Of a stretch of 64,000 bases of DNA, positions 25,593 through 39,900 are shown piece by piece. The stretch comes from Rostratula benghalensis (taxonomy: Eukaryota > Chordata > Aves > Charadriiformes > Rostratulidae): contig VXAI01000083.1 of assembly GCA_013399305.1 (NCBI GenBank), positions 1,636,778 through 1,700,777 of the forward strand, in the 5' to 3' direction. The notes beneath the pieces are model-generated. The model was given only the letters and a program-made list of their open reading frames with translations. It was not told where the DNA came from and ran no database searches. How positions within the stretch are numbered: position 1 is the first letter of the stretch; every line of letters starts with the position of its first letter. Made by a program: the position numbers and the translations under genes.

Positions 25593-27351
25593 GTGAGGTG
25601 TCTTAGGTGCAGTCCCATTTCTTCAGAAGGTCATGTACGAGGTAATTTGCAAAAATCAGGAGTCAAACGATATGTTTCTTTTCGTATGGCTCCATGCCTG
25701 CTTCACCAGTCTTCCTCTCTGTACCTTTTCTCAAAGTGCACATGGTTTCTGTTCTGCTCCCTTCTTTGCAGTGTTTCTGTCCCCCTTGGTTTTTTATCCT
25801 TGTCACCCAGGGGTAGTTTCAGTACAATCAGTTTTCTTTTTAATTATTAGATGACCCTCTTGGCTCCCAACTCGGCCCGCACACCTGAAAAGCATATGCT
25901 TATGCGGACATGCTCCTGTTGGACACTGTGGTCATATTATACAAGGTATCTGCCCTCACAAACAAGCTCAGCCACTATTTGCATTTATCTTCACTGAGGG
26001 ACAGAACAGTCTTAGTGTATTTCATCCAATATCTTGCACCACAACCTTTGAAACTTGAGCTTGTCCCCATTTTACTTTGATTTATTGATTTTTTGCAAAT
26101 CACCATTCTGTAATGAGCTATGATTTTTGTATAGCTTTTATTAGTCCAATTAGATACATTGATAGGGATATTAACTTGCTCTTGACAGACCAAAGTGGCA
26201 TCCTTCTGAACAGGCTGAGATCTTTCCAGTGACCTTCAGGTTTTGTTCTTTAGGCCCAGGTTCCACAGATACTTATGTCTATACTTCAAATCTGATGTAT
26301 ATAAGCCTTTGTGCAATTGTGATTTCAGTGTTCTGCTATGTGCTTTTGATGTTCAAATGTGTTTTGATTAGGAAAAATGTTGAATACTTTCTCAGATGCT
26401 TAATCAAACTGATTTTGCCTTCTTTACCAAACTGGGTGTAAGCAGATGCTAATGCTCCCTTGCATTAGTGCTAAACTGTAGAAGTCAGGAGTGGTGAATG
26501 CATTTCCACTGAGCTGTTTTCCATCTCTTTCATCCTGGACCCTAAAAGCAGAATGAGCAACCCTGCATTTTTATAACAGAATGTATCACTGTGTACCCTC
26601 TTCTGTCAGAAGAATCACCTCGTGAGAGCAGTCATGTTTGTGACAAGCTGAACTGGCAAGGACCTTTCCTGTCTGCCCTCCCTATAACCCCTCCATTTCA
26701 CAGCCAGTGTTTTGCTGTTCTAGCCAGCTGCTCTATATTTTCCTCTGGGAATAATGATGTAGTATGAACAAAACCATCATTTGGTCAGGAATTTTTAGGA
26801 TAGACTACAAAATCAGTGTAATTTACAATAAGGAACAAAAATCCATTAAAACATATGAGAAAGGAGAAGCAAATAAACATAGGTTATGGTGAGATTTATG
26901 AAAAATTGCAAATGACAGACTTTTAAAACATAGAAATTACTTTTCTTTTGTGATGGACCACACTTGACAAAGTTATTGTCACCGCATTTCTCGCAACTGA
27001 GAGCTGGGCCCTGTCTGCATAATTTGACTTCCAGCATAAAGGCAACAACTTAAGCTTTTCTTTCATTTTTTTTTTATAGGGTGGGGTTTTTTTCTACTAA
27101 CTCTAAAGCGAGAGAGAAGGGCCAGATCTTTATGTATCATGGCAACTATGTTTGTACTTTTAATGTAAAACAAACCTGATGTTTGATGACATCAATGGAA
27201 GATTCATTTTGATCTCAGCAGACCTTATTGCCCACATAATGTAGTGTATCTTTTGTAACATTGGGTCTGAGTTAATACTTAAACCTGATTTTAGCTAGCT
27301 CTACAGAGAAATTTTTTTATGACGTGTTGATTTGCTCTGGTTTTTTAATGA

Positions 27352-27376
27352 TTTTTTTTTTTTTTTTTTTTTTTTT
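27352..27376 (+). repeat. T25 homopolymer
   Basis: Twenty-five T residues in a row, the longest mononucleotide run in the window. Confidence 0.95.
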
Positions 27377-30300
27377 CCTGCTCTTTCTCCCTACCTTGTT
27401 TTCTACCTTTGTTTCTCATGTTTCCTCGATTTGGGCAATTTACTTATTTGCAAAATCATAGTTTGCAGTCAATATGCCAGAGAGATGCTTTTCCTCTACT
27501 CTTTTAATACAGAATAGTTTTCCTGGTCTGTGCAGATGGAATTAGCTTTCTTTTACTTAAAAATGGAAAGAGACAATATAGCAGATTTCTCATCATGGAT
27601 GTTAAATCTCAGCTTTAAAATAAAGTATACGTGTTTAAGCCCTTTTCTTGGAATTACTTTATTGCACTATGAAGGATATATTTATTAGTTACAAGCTGTA
27701 CCCAAAAAAGTAAGAATGTGCAGAAAAGGATCTGTAAGCCTCTGTGTTTCTTTCTGAACTGCTACTGTGTATCAAGGGAATAGTTATTTAATTTCATTTA
27801 CCTACAAATAAAACAGAGTTAATGCCCCTTACATATTTGTAGGTATGAATCTTGACTAATTTAGGTCTTGCCTGTAAACAGATATTATATCAAGAATATT
27901 GCATAAAAAGAACTACTGAAGCCTAAGAGGCCTGAGGAAATAAATACTCCGTTTGGCTTTGAGTCAAAATTATCTCATTCTGTACTCTTTTTAATGGCAT
28001 CTTTGATATTTTTATGCTAAAAACAATTATAGCCATGATAATAAAGGAAGAAACTAGTGATAACTAAATTCTAGCCCTGTTACACCTGAGAGTTATTAAA
28101 TAAAAATTTTACATCACAAGAGAAAAAATAATGGAGTACAATGCCTAATTCCTAGGTACACGGAAAAGCAGACAGCAATGGACAAATATTTCTTTTTGTG
28201 TGTGTATTTAATAGGCACTGCCATGCTACCAGACAGCCCCTGTGCTTTAATGATATATTTCTGTATTCTCTTGTCAACTGCCATGCTGTTTGCACCATTA
28301 AGTAAACAGCTTCTAAAGATGCCCCGGGGAGCTATTACAGAACAGTATGAATAATACAAATTTATTATTTTGCTCATCTGTCATACATTCATACATGGCA
28401 CAAAGTCACACTTAATACAGTTTTCCTAAGATGTCACATTCATTTGGTATTTTCTAAACCTTTCTGAATACTACAAATGCTTACTTGTTGCCACCGATAC
28501 TACATTCTAAAATTAATTTGCTTCACTTTTGTTCAAAATAATTTCATTTCCGGTGTCAGTTTCAGTGACATTTTTTTATGAGTTTTAGGCAAATACTGCA
28601 GGCAAATCTGGAACACCCGGGTTTTGGAACTTGCTCTGAAATTGTTTCTGGGAATTCTTCTTGAACAAGCAGGGAACAGGAACGCGTAATGGCTCTGAAT
28701 TTTAAATATTAAATACTAATTGCAGAACTTGCAGTGACTGGTTTTCAACCAATCCAAACTGCAACATAATTACATAAAATCATTCATTAAATCATTTAAA
28801 ACTGGGAACAGACACAGAGAGTCTCTTGTTTGCAGACCGTTTCAGAACAGAAAAATTACTTGGGTACATTAGTTAGAAAGAGGCTGCCGAGTTGAGGTTT
28901 TTTAAAAAACAAGAGGAAAAAAAAAACAAAGCAAACACGCCCACCCCCCAAACTACCTCATACTTATGAATAACAGCATAAGATAGGATCTTTTATATCA
29001 CTAATCTAGTTTTGTATGGATTATGTGTGTAAGTGACTATAGAGCTGTGCAGGTTACAATACGATTTAAGACTCTCAGTTTACAGAGTAAATAATTGAAT
29101 AATTCTCAGATACTCTATTTAAAAACCTGATAATAGAAAAACATGGACAACATCAACTATGTTTATTCACAGGATAGTTTTAAATTTCACATTTTCTGAA
29201 CTAAGCTTCCACAAACTTTTGCTTCCTCTGCAGATGATTTGATTATTTTGACCAAGTCCTCCTATAACTATCAGAAATGCATCTGTGGATGCTAACTAAT
29301 CCCAGCATTCAGTCAGGCATGTTAGTAATATGTTTAGCTAAAGATTTCTATTAACAAGAAATAGACCAGTTCTATTATATCAAATTAAATCACTTGATAT
29401 AAGCATACCTACTTAGATATTAAATGGAATAATAGATTGTAATGTAGTTTTCTAATATGTTTTCGGTAAGCTCCCTTCGTCCTCTCATTCAACTCATTAA
29501 GTGTTCCTGTACTAATTTAGACGAATATATTTCAGTTCATCATTGCAAAACCATATCATCCGGTTACTTAAATGAACTTTAGTCATTAAAGACCTGTTAA
29601 AATAACAACAAATTTCTCTTCAAAAGGACACTAAGGTACATGAAGAATTAATCTGTTTCCTTACATTAATAAACCCGGAAATAAAAACGTTAACTTTTCC
29701 TTTATTTCCGTTTATATTGCATTTGTGAGAACTTTTAAACTGACAAATGAGAGCAATATTCACCACTTTCCTTTTCTTTGTATGCATTGTGGTTTTTTAA
29801 GTGCTTGCCTACACTTTCTTTTTTCCTTAATTTAACCATATGAGTAACTTAATGTGTGTTTAATAGAAGGCTGCAGGCTGAAGTTATGATATTGCAAAGC
29901 TCTTATCTTCTTTAAATGCCCGAGCTGATTACTTCTGTGGCTTATGGCTACTGGTTCTTTTTATGGGGCTGGATTTTACCTGCTTCCCTGTAGGACAAAT
30001 AATTGAGAATCAAAGTGTTCTAATTACTCTCCATAGATGAAATTATTGGAGCAGAATTTTTGTAGGTCTCCAAAAATCATATGCGGATGCGGTTTTCATT
30101 GAATCTAATACAATTCTAGGCAGAGTCCTTGGGGGAACTCTGCATAACCTTGTGTATCTTTCAATAGCAAAGTGTTCAACTAATTGTTCTAGCTGGAAAT
30201 TTAAAGCATGTGTGGTTCTGATTTGAAGGAATGAAACATATTTCAGGTATGATGTTAATTCTCTGGCCTGAGAAATGGAATAATGTGGCAGCTACCGAAT

Positions 30301-30946
30301 CTGTTATTCTTACCATATCAAGTTTCAGGGACAAATGGAATAATTTTTTTGTGCATGGGCAAAATTGTATTATTAAGTTAAGGTTTTATAGCAAAACCTT
30401 TTGTATGTTACTGACTTTCAGAAAGTTAGGTAGTCAGAGTTGGAAAAAAAAAATTAAAAATTTGCACTGGGTGTAGCAGAGTTAGTGTAGGAGGTTACTA
30501 AACCTCAAAACAACTCTTCACAACCAGTGATAGCCACACTGTATGACTTTAACAAATACCAGGAAGAATATGCTCCTAATTATAAGTTATATGGGTCTTC
30601 ATGACATCACAAGACAAAGATTTTCCATAATGGCACTCTCTCTGCTTCTTGGGCCTTCCCCTTGTCTCTCTCATAAGTACCATGAAGGTTTTAAATGAAT
30701 ATTAAAATGTTTAAGAATTTTGAAAATAATGCCAGTAATATAAGCTTTTCTCTTTAGCAGTATGTGCTATAGTATATAAGTTATACATATATATGTAGAT
30801 ATATTAAAATTATATCATTAGAATATTTTTTTTCCAGAATAGATCTAAACAAGGAATTATACTTGTATTCCCAAGAAATTTCTATATTTCTGTATTACAG
30901 AATGATGACTGTTTGTTCTCTGAATATGCATTGTTGGCTTTTTTAA

Positions 30947-31141
<195 letters not shown>

Positions 31142-31715
31142 TAATAATCTGGGTTTATAAATTTCCAAACAAAACCGACAGTAATGTAGACTGTACTCCA
31201 CACCTTTGTTCTTCTACAGAGAGTGACTTGGCTTCATAAAGGGACAGATATGTACAGGCTTCTTTCAGCTGTAAAGTGTATACATCCATTTTTTGACTAC
31301 ATACCATGGTCTTTTACTGCTCTTCCTCTAACTTTCCTGATCTTGCATTCAAATACTGTTGACTATCACTACTGGCATCCATATAGTTCTGTAATTATAT
31401 GCCATACGCCCTCGTATTTCACTGACATTTGCCACGCTGTACTAAATCGAGTAGACCTGAGTGTTTTAACCACGCCAGCATTCAAAAGGATGGTACTAAG
31501 GAGCCAAAAAGTAATGCTAATTAGACTGGAAGATTGTTTAAAATGAGCTTTAAGATAAGATTGGAACGAATAAGTTGACTTTAAGGTACAGACACGTGTG
31601 TCAATTTAAAGGTGGGATTTTTTTTTAGGAATCTGAAATCTTGAGGTTTGGAAGAACACTTTTTTCCAGGCCACAAGTTATTAATTTAGTTGGCCTTTTA
31701 AGAAAGTATTTGATA

Positions 31716-31743
31716 NNNNNNNNNNNNNNNNNNNNNNNNNNNN
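31716..31743. other. Assembly gap (28 N)
   Basis: Twenty-eight N bases inside intron 2, about 600 bp after exon 2. An ORF translated across it is meaningless. Confidence 0.99.
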
Positions 31744-33095
31744 CAACTAATAAAATGCAATGTATTGATTCTAACGGAAAAAAAAAAAAGTTTGTGAACA
31801 GGGGAAAAGATCTTGAAAATACAAAAAAGTAAAATAATAAAATTAGATATGACGGTCCCAGTAGTTTATTTCTTTGTCAGGATTTATGCTTTTGCACAAA
31901 CTAGGTTATCCAGTGGGATTTTCGTAAGTTAAGTTGTCTCCAACAGGGAACTTAGGAGTAAGACAGAGAGCAAGAAGGCAAAATGCACTTATCTAAGAAA
32001 ACGTATGATGTGTATGGTTCTTGCAGGTACCTGTAGCTACTAAATACACTTAGTGTAGCTTGAGAATCTACTGTTTCAAAGTAACTAACATATATGTCAA
32101 ATCAGAGAGATGATTTTGGCCTTGCAGCCGTACCAGCAAACTGATGCATATTGCATAAGCCAACAAACCTCTGTGGTTTGGAAACAAATTTGAACTCAAG
32201 AGTTCTTCCTCTGAAACTGTTTTTTCCACATGAAAGGCAGGTAAACATCCCACAGTTACGTTATCTAAAGACAAATGCAGTGCTATGCCCTGACACTAGT
32301 CAGAAATAGCAGACCCAGGAAGTTTCTTTTGGAAACGGAACATCTTTCAGTCAAGCATGCCCACTAGGAGGACCCTCGCTGATTTTTTTGTTACAGTTTC
32401 TTTGTATTAAAAAAAAAGAAAAAAATATACCTCTTAAATTCTGGGCCCTGCTGCTGGTCAGTAGCTCAGCTCTTCTCTTACTGTTCTGTGTCATGACCTT
32501 GTTTTTTCTTTCAAGGCAGAACAGGGATTTTCCAGCTCCTGGTATCATTTATTTAGCCTCCTGCCTTTAAGCCCTTACCCTTCCTTTCTCACTCTGTCTC
32601 TAAATTGCCTGGTTCTTTTGGTTTGGGGTTTCTTTTTTCCCCTGATACTAAATTTTACCTTCCTGCCTGTTCCATGTGTTTCCTGCTGACTGAGTCTGCT
32701 GCCTGCAGCTCTGCTCTTGGGGTTTATTCTCTCACTTCTGACATTTTTGCCTGGCTGCTATACACAACATATTATTCAATTCTTGCAGCTTCTTACAGAG
32801 AAAGGATAACAAGTAAAAGTTTTACAAGACTATTTTAATCTGTAATAATTTATGAGAATTTCAATCCATGTAACCAAAAAGCATCATTAAAAATTTCTCT
32901 TTTAGGTAATGAAAAATAAGTAAATGATAGGAAATATGATGCTGCTTTCATGAACAACTGAAATATACTTTAAAAATATTACAATTGTATTCTTATTTTG
33001 TAATAAATCTTGAAGCATTACAAGATTATTGCACTAAAATCTGACTGCTGGTTAAGCGATCAGTAAAAATTGCAAATTGAAGTTCAGCTAATTGA

Positions 33096-33111
33096 TTTTT
33101 TTTTTTTTTTT
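33096..33111 (+). repeat. T16 homopolymer
   Basis: Sixteen T residues, shortly followed by A-rich runs. Confidence 0.9.
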
Positions 33112-33837
33112 GTGGACTAACTAGCTTAAAAAAATGAGGAAAAACATTTACTTAAAAAGGGAATTAAAAAAAAAAACAACCCAAACACAGGAGGGTATGG
33201 GCTGTCTGTGTTTTGCTTATGCCACTAAACAAGAACTAGTATATAAGAAATTATTTGAATCAGAATGTCTTAAGGAGCATGTAATTTTCCCTCTTGATTT
33301 CCTGAGTGACATTAGAAGCAAACCTCATGCAGTTGAGGGGCAGGTAGAATGCAGCTCCAGTCAGTAAGATGTCAATACATTAATGCATTGTATATATGCA
33401 TTTGTATATATGGACAGGGTGCATTGCCTACAAAGTATATTTTAGATTCAAATATAGATATACTTTAATTTTTTTCAAAGCTTGCTATGAAAAAGGAATG
33501 AGGGGAAACATAATTCAAACAATCTGGTCTAAAATTCTACATGTGGATGTGTGGTAGCAGCAGGAGCAATACTTTGTTCTGTCCCTCCATTTGCCCCATT
33601 GAGCATGGCACGCGTTCCCAGTCCCTTGCTGGCAGAGCATCCATGATGATATGCACACGGTATTTTCTTCCTGTCTGGATCACAGATAGCTGTTTATATC
33701 AATACATGTCAGTACTACTTTGTACTCTGCATATCATCCACTCACTGGGCCACGTCAATGAGCATTATTTTTTTTTATGTACATGGATTTCCTAATTGAT
33801 TTCTGTTTGGCAATTGGCAGTGACCTATTTCTTCCAG

Positions 33838-33932
33838 GCGGTATTAGCAGGCTGTTCCGCTCTGTCTTAGCGAGATGGGTTGTGTAACGCTTTAAACAGG
33901 AGCATTTCCAGTGTGCTGTAGAAATCTCTCAG
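33838..33932 (+). other. Candidate cryptic or poison exon in CNKSR2 intron 2
   Basis: A pyrimidine-rich acceptor (CTATTTCTTCCAG) and a consensus donor (CTCAG|GTAAGC) flank 95 nt that are slightly CpG-richer than their surroundings. Joined after exon 2 (phase 0) the frame gives ten codons and then TAG at 33868-33870, and the length is not a multiple of three. Inclusion would truncate CNKSR2 and probably trigger nonsense-mediated decay. There is no expression evidence, and introns contain many such decoys. Confidence 0.2.
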
Positions 33933-36900
33933 GTAAGCTTAGGCTCAGCGACGCATCAGGAATTCAGCTGCGCTCTGGTCGTGAGTTTAGCTGCAGAACA
34001 GCTACATTGCTTCAGGAAAGCAAGGAGAATTTGACTGTCTGAGCTCAAGCTCTCGGAACACACTGAAAGTGCACGTTGTCGTGCCCTATTTTCCATATGT
34101 GCTCCCTAAGGACCTGGCCATCAGCCCATTTCTGTTTGGGGGACAGGGGAGTAGTTGTTTGGGGTTATACATCAAAGAGCGATGTCTCTGCTTCTGTCAT
34201 AGTGATGCAAGCCATTACACAGCATATAAATAACCAAATGCTGAGACATAATTAAGGTTTTAAGTGCAACAGAAAACAAAAAACAAAGGAGGCGCCTTCT
34301 GTGTTTTTGCTTCCCTAAACTAGGAAGAAAAATCTATTGCTTCTGTCCTAACCTGTGCATTAACTGGACTCTCAAATGTAAATGATTAAAGGCAAGGAAG
34401 GTTTATTTGTACACATGTATAGTGCACATTTGCCCTTGATATAATTTTATACCAAATTTTCACAGATAAACATGAAAAAAAAAAAGCCAACTAATATTAT
34501 GTCTTGGTTATTTGATTCAAACCATCATATTACTTCTGAATAAAGTCAGAAGAAATGTTACTAATATATATGATCACAGATGATAATTTTTCTTCTGAAA
34601 GAAAGCTGAATACAGAGGTTCCTTTAACTAGGCATTATGGATGAGAATTCCGTCCAGAAAAGATTCTACACTGGAAGAACACAACCTGCAGTAGGAAAGG
34701 AAGAGATGCAAGAAATGTAAATAGGGAAAAATAAAAATGCCCAATACACCTGTGCATAACATGAGTGGCAAAATGGTGAAATAGAAGTATCAGTATTTCA
34801 CTGGTTTAGATGTTGGAATACTCTGGTTTTTAAATCTTAAAATTTCAGTGCAAAAGGTGAGAGTATCTTTCATTGTAAGTACTAGCACTTTCTTGGGATT
34901 GCTCAGGGTTGAATTTATGTGCTATGAAAGGAAAAGTCATAGGTGAGCCATACTTTCAGCTTCTATTCTTCAAGCATTCCAGAAAGACGTTTTTGAGTAG
35001 TGTGTTAATTATGAAGAACATTGGGAATGATGGCTACAGAGAAAACCAGTATCTTAAAATCCTTCCTTACTTGTGTGGTCAGAAACTGCTCTGCAATTAC
35101 TTATTTGAAGTGACCTAAATAACATCTATAGACTAAAAAGTGCAGGCCATTTAGGATTTGGACTGTAATTTTATTAAAGCTGAAATACTGGATATGCGTT
35201 GGAGGACTAGTTGCACAAAGGCATTGGCTGATTGAAGAAGTAGTAGGGCCTGGGGAAAATAATTCTTTTATAGACAGTAAAATATATTGGAAAGAAGGGG
35301 AAAGGAGCACTTTGAGGTCAACATGGGTTGCTGTTCAAATCCATGCAAGTAAATTTAATTTAATTAGGACAGTATTGGAGTCAGTATGTTGTTGAAGCCC
35401 ACAAAAATTAAAATATAAACACTCTAGTGGGAAGAAAGAATGATAATGAATGGAAGAAAACTGAATGTAAAATGGAAAACATGCTCAAATATAGATTGTA
35501 TCTAAAGTAATTAAAAGTACTGTTAATTCATAGGCATTCAGCTAGTGAAATTAGCCACTATTTTGTGATAGCATTCAAGGAGAAAAAAGACTGGAAAATT
35601 TCTCTCTCTGCAGTTACTGCAAAAGCTACCGAGCCAAGCATGATAGTTTTTCTGCTGGAAGGCAAAATAAAGTCACCTGTGGGTCAACGTGGTTATAACA
35701 ACTGGTGTGAGTTTAATTTGCTTATTTACTACTTCATTTAGACAATGTATGGGGCATAGTTACCAAACACATATGCTTTTCATTATTTCCTAACATTTTC
35801 TAATATATGTTGTTATTAGGAGTCTCTTTCACAAAATTACAACAGCAGGAGTATTTTGTTGATCAGATGGAAAGAGGTTTGTAGCAGTTAATTTTGAAGT
35901 ATACCATGCTGAAGATGAAGCAGCCACTCTTTCATAGCTGTTGCTGTATCTATTGATAAGATTTTTTTCTTCTGAATTAAAGTTATTCAAGTTTTCTTTA
36001 ATTTTATGCTACTTTTTAATGGCCATACCTACAATGATGTCTCTTGACATCTGTTTTTGTCTTTTATTCTGTTGATACTCTTTTTGATTTGTCAATATTG
36101 TGAATATATTGGGAAGTATTCCTTCTTACTTTACCCGGTATGTAATCAACTTCCATTTTTAACAAGTCATTTTATATGCCAGATACATATTTTTCCCTCA
36201 ATGTTGCAAAGGTAGATATTGATACTTAAACAGATCTTCTTTCTTTGAAATGGAATGCCGTCTCTCTGAGTGAGAGATGAAGAGATTTTCCAACTCCTCA
36301 GTTCCTAATGAGGAACCTGGCACATACGTTACTTTTGTCTATACAAGCATATATGCTTCCAAAGAGCTTCATTAATCTCAGTTGGGTAAGGAGTTCAACT
36401 TTTAACAGTCTGGTGCTATTTATTATGCTGTGCCAAACCAGTGAATTAATACTACTGAATGAGTTAGCTAATTATTCCACATATTACACAGGATGTATCA
36501 TCTTTTGCTTAGTCTAATTAGCTGCTTCATTCTTATTTAGCCTTTCAAATTATGTAATTTGATTAAATTATTTTTAGGATTGTCTGTTGGGTTTTTTTTT
36601 CATTTTGATGTCTGTTGCAAATGTTTACATTTTAAAAAATCTTTTAGGATTGGGATATTGAAGGAAGATGAGTTGTAAATTTGTACAAACAGTTCACAGT
36701 AGCCTGAAGTGCTTCTGTTCACAGGTTTTTTACATACGTACATGCCTAATACTTTTGTCTTATTGGTAAGAAGCAAGACATTCAAAATCCTGCTACAGCA
36801 TTATGCTGAAAGAGCTAAACCTTGAATGTAATTGCATATTATTTGTGGTGACTACCTAGTACAAATGAGATGCTTTAATTGTGAAATCAGCCAATGTTTC

Positions 36901-39900
36901 CTCACCAGATGCAAAAGCAGCTATAGTGAGTTGATACAAGTAGAGAACAAGGGAGAGGGTAATTTTTCTTGATGGATTTCTCTTCAAGGACCACTACCCC
37001 TAAAAAAGTTGTTCCATAGTAGCACATTGTTTCCAAGGCTATTGTTTGAACAGCAAGAATACTTTGGAATATTGTTGTAGTAGTGCCAACAGTAGTTTTA
37101 AAGTTTCATATGTAAAATTTTCAGAGATACCCAAGCACGGGATCATTTTAAGGGTAACTTAGAAACTAGGTGACTTAGGAATTTCTGTTTTGTATGTTCA
37201 GTTGTGCTAGAAACTTAGGCTTGGGCTCTTTTGACAACTTTATCCTATGTGAATTTATCGTTCTTGTGCAGCAGGCTCAGTAGTCAAGGCCACGTACCCT
37301 CTGAAGGCACAGAACCTTGTGCTTATGAGATGTCTACATACCATGTAGCCAAACACAGGTTGGAAATGCCTCTATTCAGGTATTCCAATGTGTATGTGAT
37401 CTGCCCTCGTAAGATGAGGGGTGTATAGTACAAATAGAACAATGGAGTTAGGTGCTTTTTACTCAGATTTCAGCTACCTTCATACAGCCCAAAAGGGAAG
37501 GGAGTAGCAGCAAGTGAACTGCAGGCTGGGTGAACTCCCGTAGACAACAGCTAATTCTTTTCCACAAGTAATACATCCAGTCTTTGTGGTATTAAGCTAT
37601 CAAAATGCAGATACATAATTTCAGGCTAAAAGTATTTTTGTATTCTTCCTACTTAAGGCTGGGTTTATGTTAAAAAAAAAAATCAGGTAAAATATGTTTG
37701 CTGTATTGACTCCTATTTTAATGCCTTGAATTTATGTATATTAGTTGCCTGTAGAGCAAGACAATGTTAACAGGCTAACAAGAGGAAATAAATTTGGATT
37801 TGCTGTCTTTTGACATAGTTGAAAGATACCCTCTTTTCACATGGTAATTATTTTCAGAAAATAGGGAGAAACACATTTTATTCAAAATGTGTTCCAAAGC
37901 TTGCAATTTTCTTCTGAAAATGAATGCATGTTTAAGTACCAATGAGAATCCTAATTCATTGCAGGGGGGGCTGGTGAATAGGCTACTGCAGGAACTGTGC
38001 TTGTGAAAAATAAATGTGCTTATTTCCAAATTTATAAATTATAAATTCATATTATTTATAAATTCATAAAATAATCCATTTATAATGACCCATTACTATA
38101 TTTTGTCTGGTTATGTGTCCAGGTAAACTCACTAGTATTCTATCAATGATTTTATTTTTTATTTTATTCTTTTCCATATTGTATAATTAAATTGTATTGT
38201 TAGTTATTAGGTCAATGCAGGAGCAGAAATTTATGCAAATAGATAAGCTAATGGTAATGTGCTGAAAAAAACACACATGTCCAATGCTGTAGACCAGGGC
38301 AAGAGAGAAAATACTGGCTGAAATTCAATCCAAATAGTGTTGGTATTCATTATAATTTGTGTATATTCTTCTACCCCTGATTTAGGGGATGTTAATCTTA
38401 CAGTCATTCCTGACATGGTTTAGATTTCTTCTGTGGTTTAGATCTGGAAGACAATGTTTTTGTTTGTAATTTCAGCCATTCTGGATGCTTCGTTTCTCCA
38501 AGGCTGATGATAGTGATCACAATTACTACTAGGGATAGAGGAACAGACATTTTCCCTGAACAGTGCTAAAAGATAAATCTGTATAGTAACACACTCTTTC
38601 ACTTCCTTGCTGTTTCTGTTGAAACCAGCTGCCATAACATTGCACAATGTTTAATGATTGTTTATTATTATTTTTGCTTTGATTTCCTTGTGTTTCAGAA
38701 GGCATTCTTTATTGCAGAGTAGTCTAGTTTGCCAAAACTAGCAGCAGGAAGGCCAGCTTTTGTTTTTTAACCTTGTTCCCTTGCTGCCTTACTCTAATAT
38801 TGTGAATTGCTCTGCGTAAGCTCTCTTGTGTCTCAAGCCACAGACTAGCTAAGGTTTGGATACTTTATCTGTCTGCAGCAATGTGAATACCCTCTGGTCT
38901 CCTAAGGATTCTTACCTAGCATTTGTGGACTAATTAGAATTGACATATCCAATGAATTCATATGAATTATTACTTTCCCTAGTATTTCAATGTGAAGTGT
39001 ATGGAATAGTATGGTAGTGACACGTGAAGGGGCTGTGGGCTGTGCAGCAGAGGACCCTCTGCCTCTCCAACAAAGGAATTAAAAAAGAAAGATGCTTCTT
39101 AACCTCATGATAAAATGTATTGCTAGATTTATACACTGCTTTTGATAACGTTAGAGTGAGTAAAGGTTGCCACAAAAAGAAATCTTGTAAGAGATTACCA
39201 TCAATGCTACCACAAACATTAATCTCTAAGATAAAACAGTACTTTACACTTTCCCCCCCCATTTCTGCATGATGTTTGTGGTGTACTTTGGGCTAAGAAT
39301 GCCTTTGTTTCCACACGGCCTTGAGGAAAGTCAGCATTCATTTTTTTGCTAGGCTGTAAATAAAGGAATCAGAGTCAAGTGTTTGACCACCTTGACGGGA
39401 TGAAGCTCTAAATAGTGGTTTGGGAATTGGTGCATGTCAGGTTAAACTTTTTAAATCACTCCAGTTTTGTGACAACATTTATTACATTGTAATACCAGTA
39501 GTGACACTGTCATACAAAAACACGTGTATAAAATGGTCAGCTGTCATAGCCTCTTATTTTATGGGTCCCTGCTTTTATATAGAAAGCCATAGGCTACAGA
39601 ATATAATGCCTTCAGTGTTACCTTACATAGTGCTTACCACTAAGCAACTATTTCCTTCATTTGTGTAAAAGTGGGACACTAATTTGGCATTTCTTGAAGC
39701 TTTATAGCCAAAATGTCCAGATACATGTAAATGTATACAGCAAAATTAAGTACAGTGAAACTTTCATGAGAAGTGGCTTAGATAACTGAATCTTGACAGG
39801 AATGTTTGGGTCAATATTCTAGAATGCGAGCTATGGAAATATCACTGATTTTGGACATTGCAGAAACACTGGCTAAATTTATAAATCTAATCAGACATGT

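Noticed and set aside
31223..31546. 107-codon frame right after exon 2
   Set aside because: It is separated from exon 2 by a consensus GTAAGT donor and intervening stops, with no protein similarity. Ordinary intron.
31641..31832. ORF translated across the N gap
   Set aside because: The frame is artificial because it includes unknown bases.
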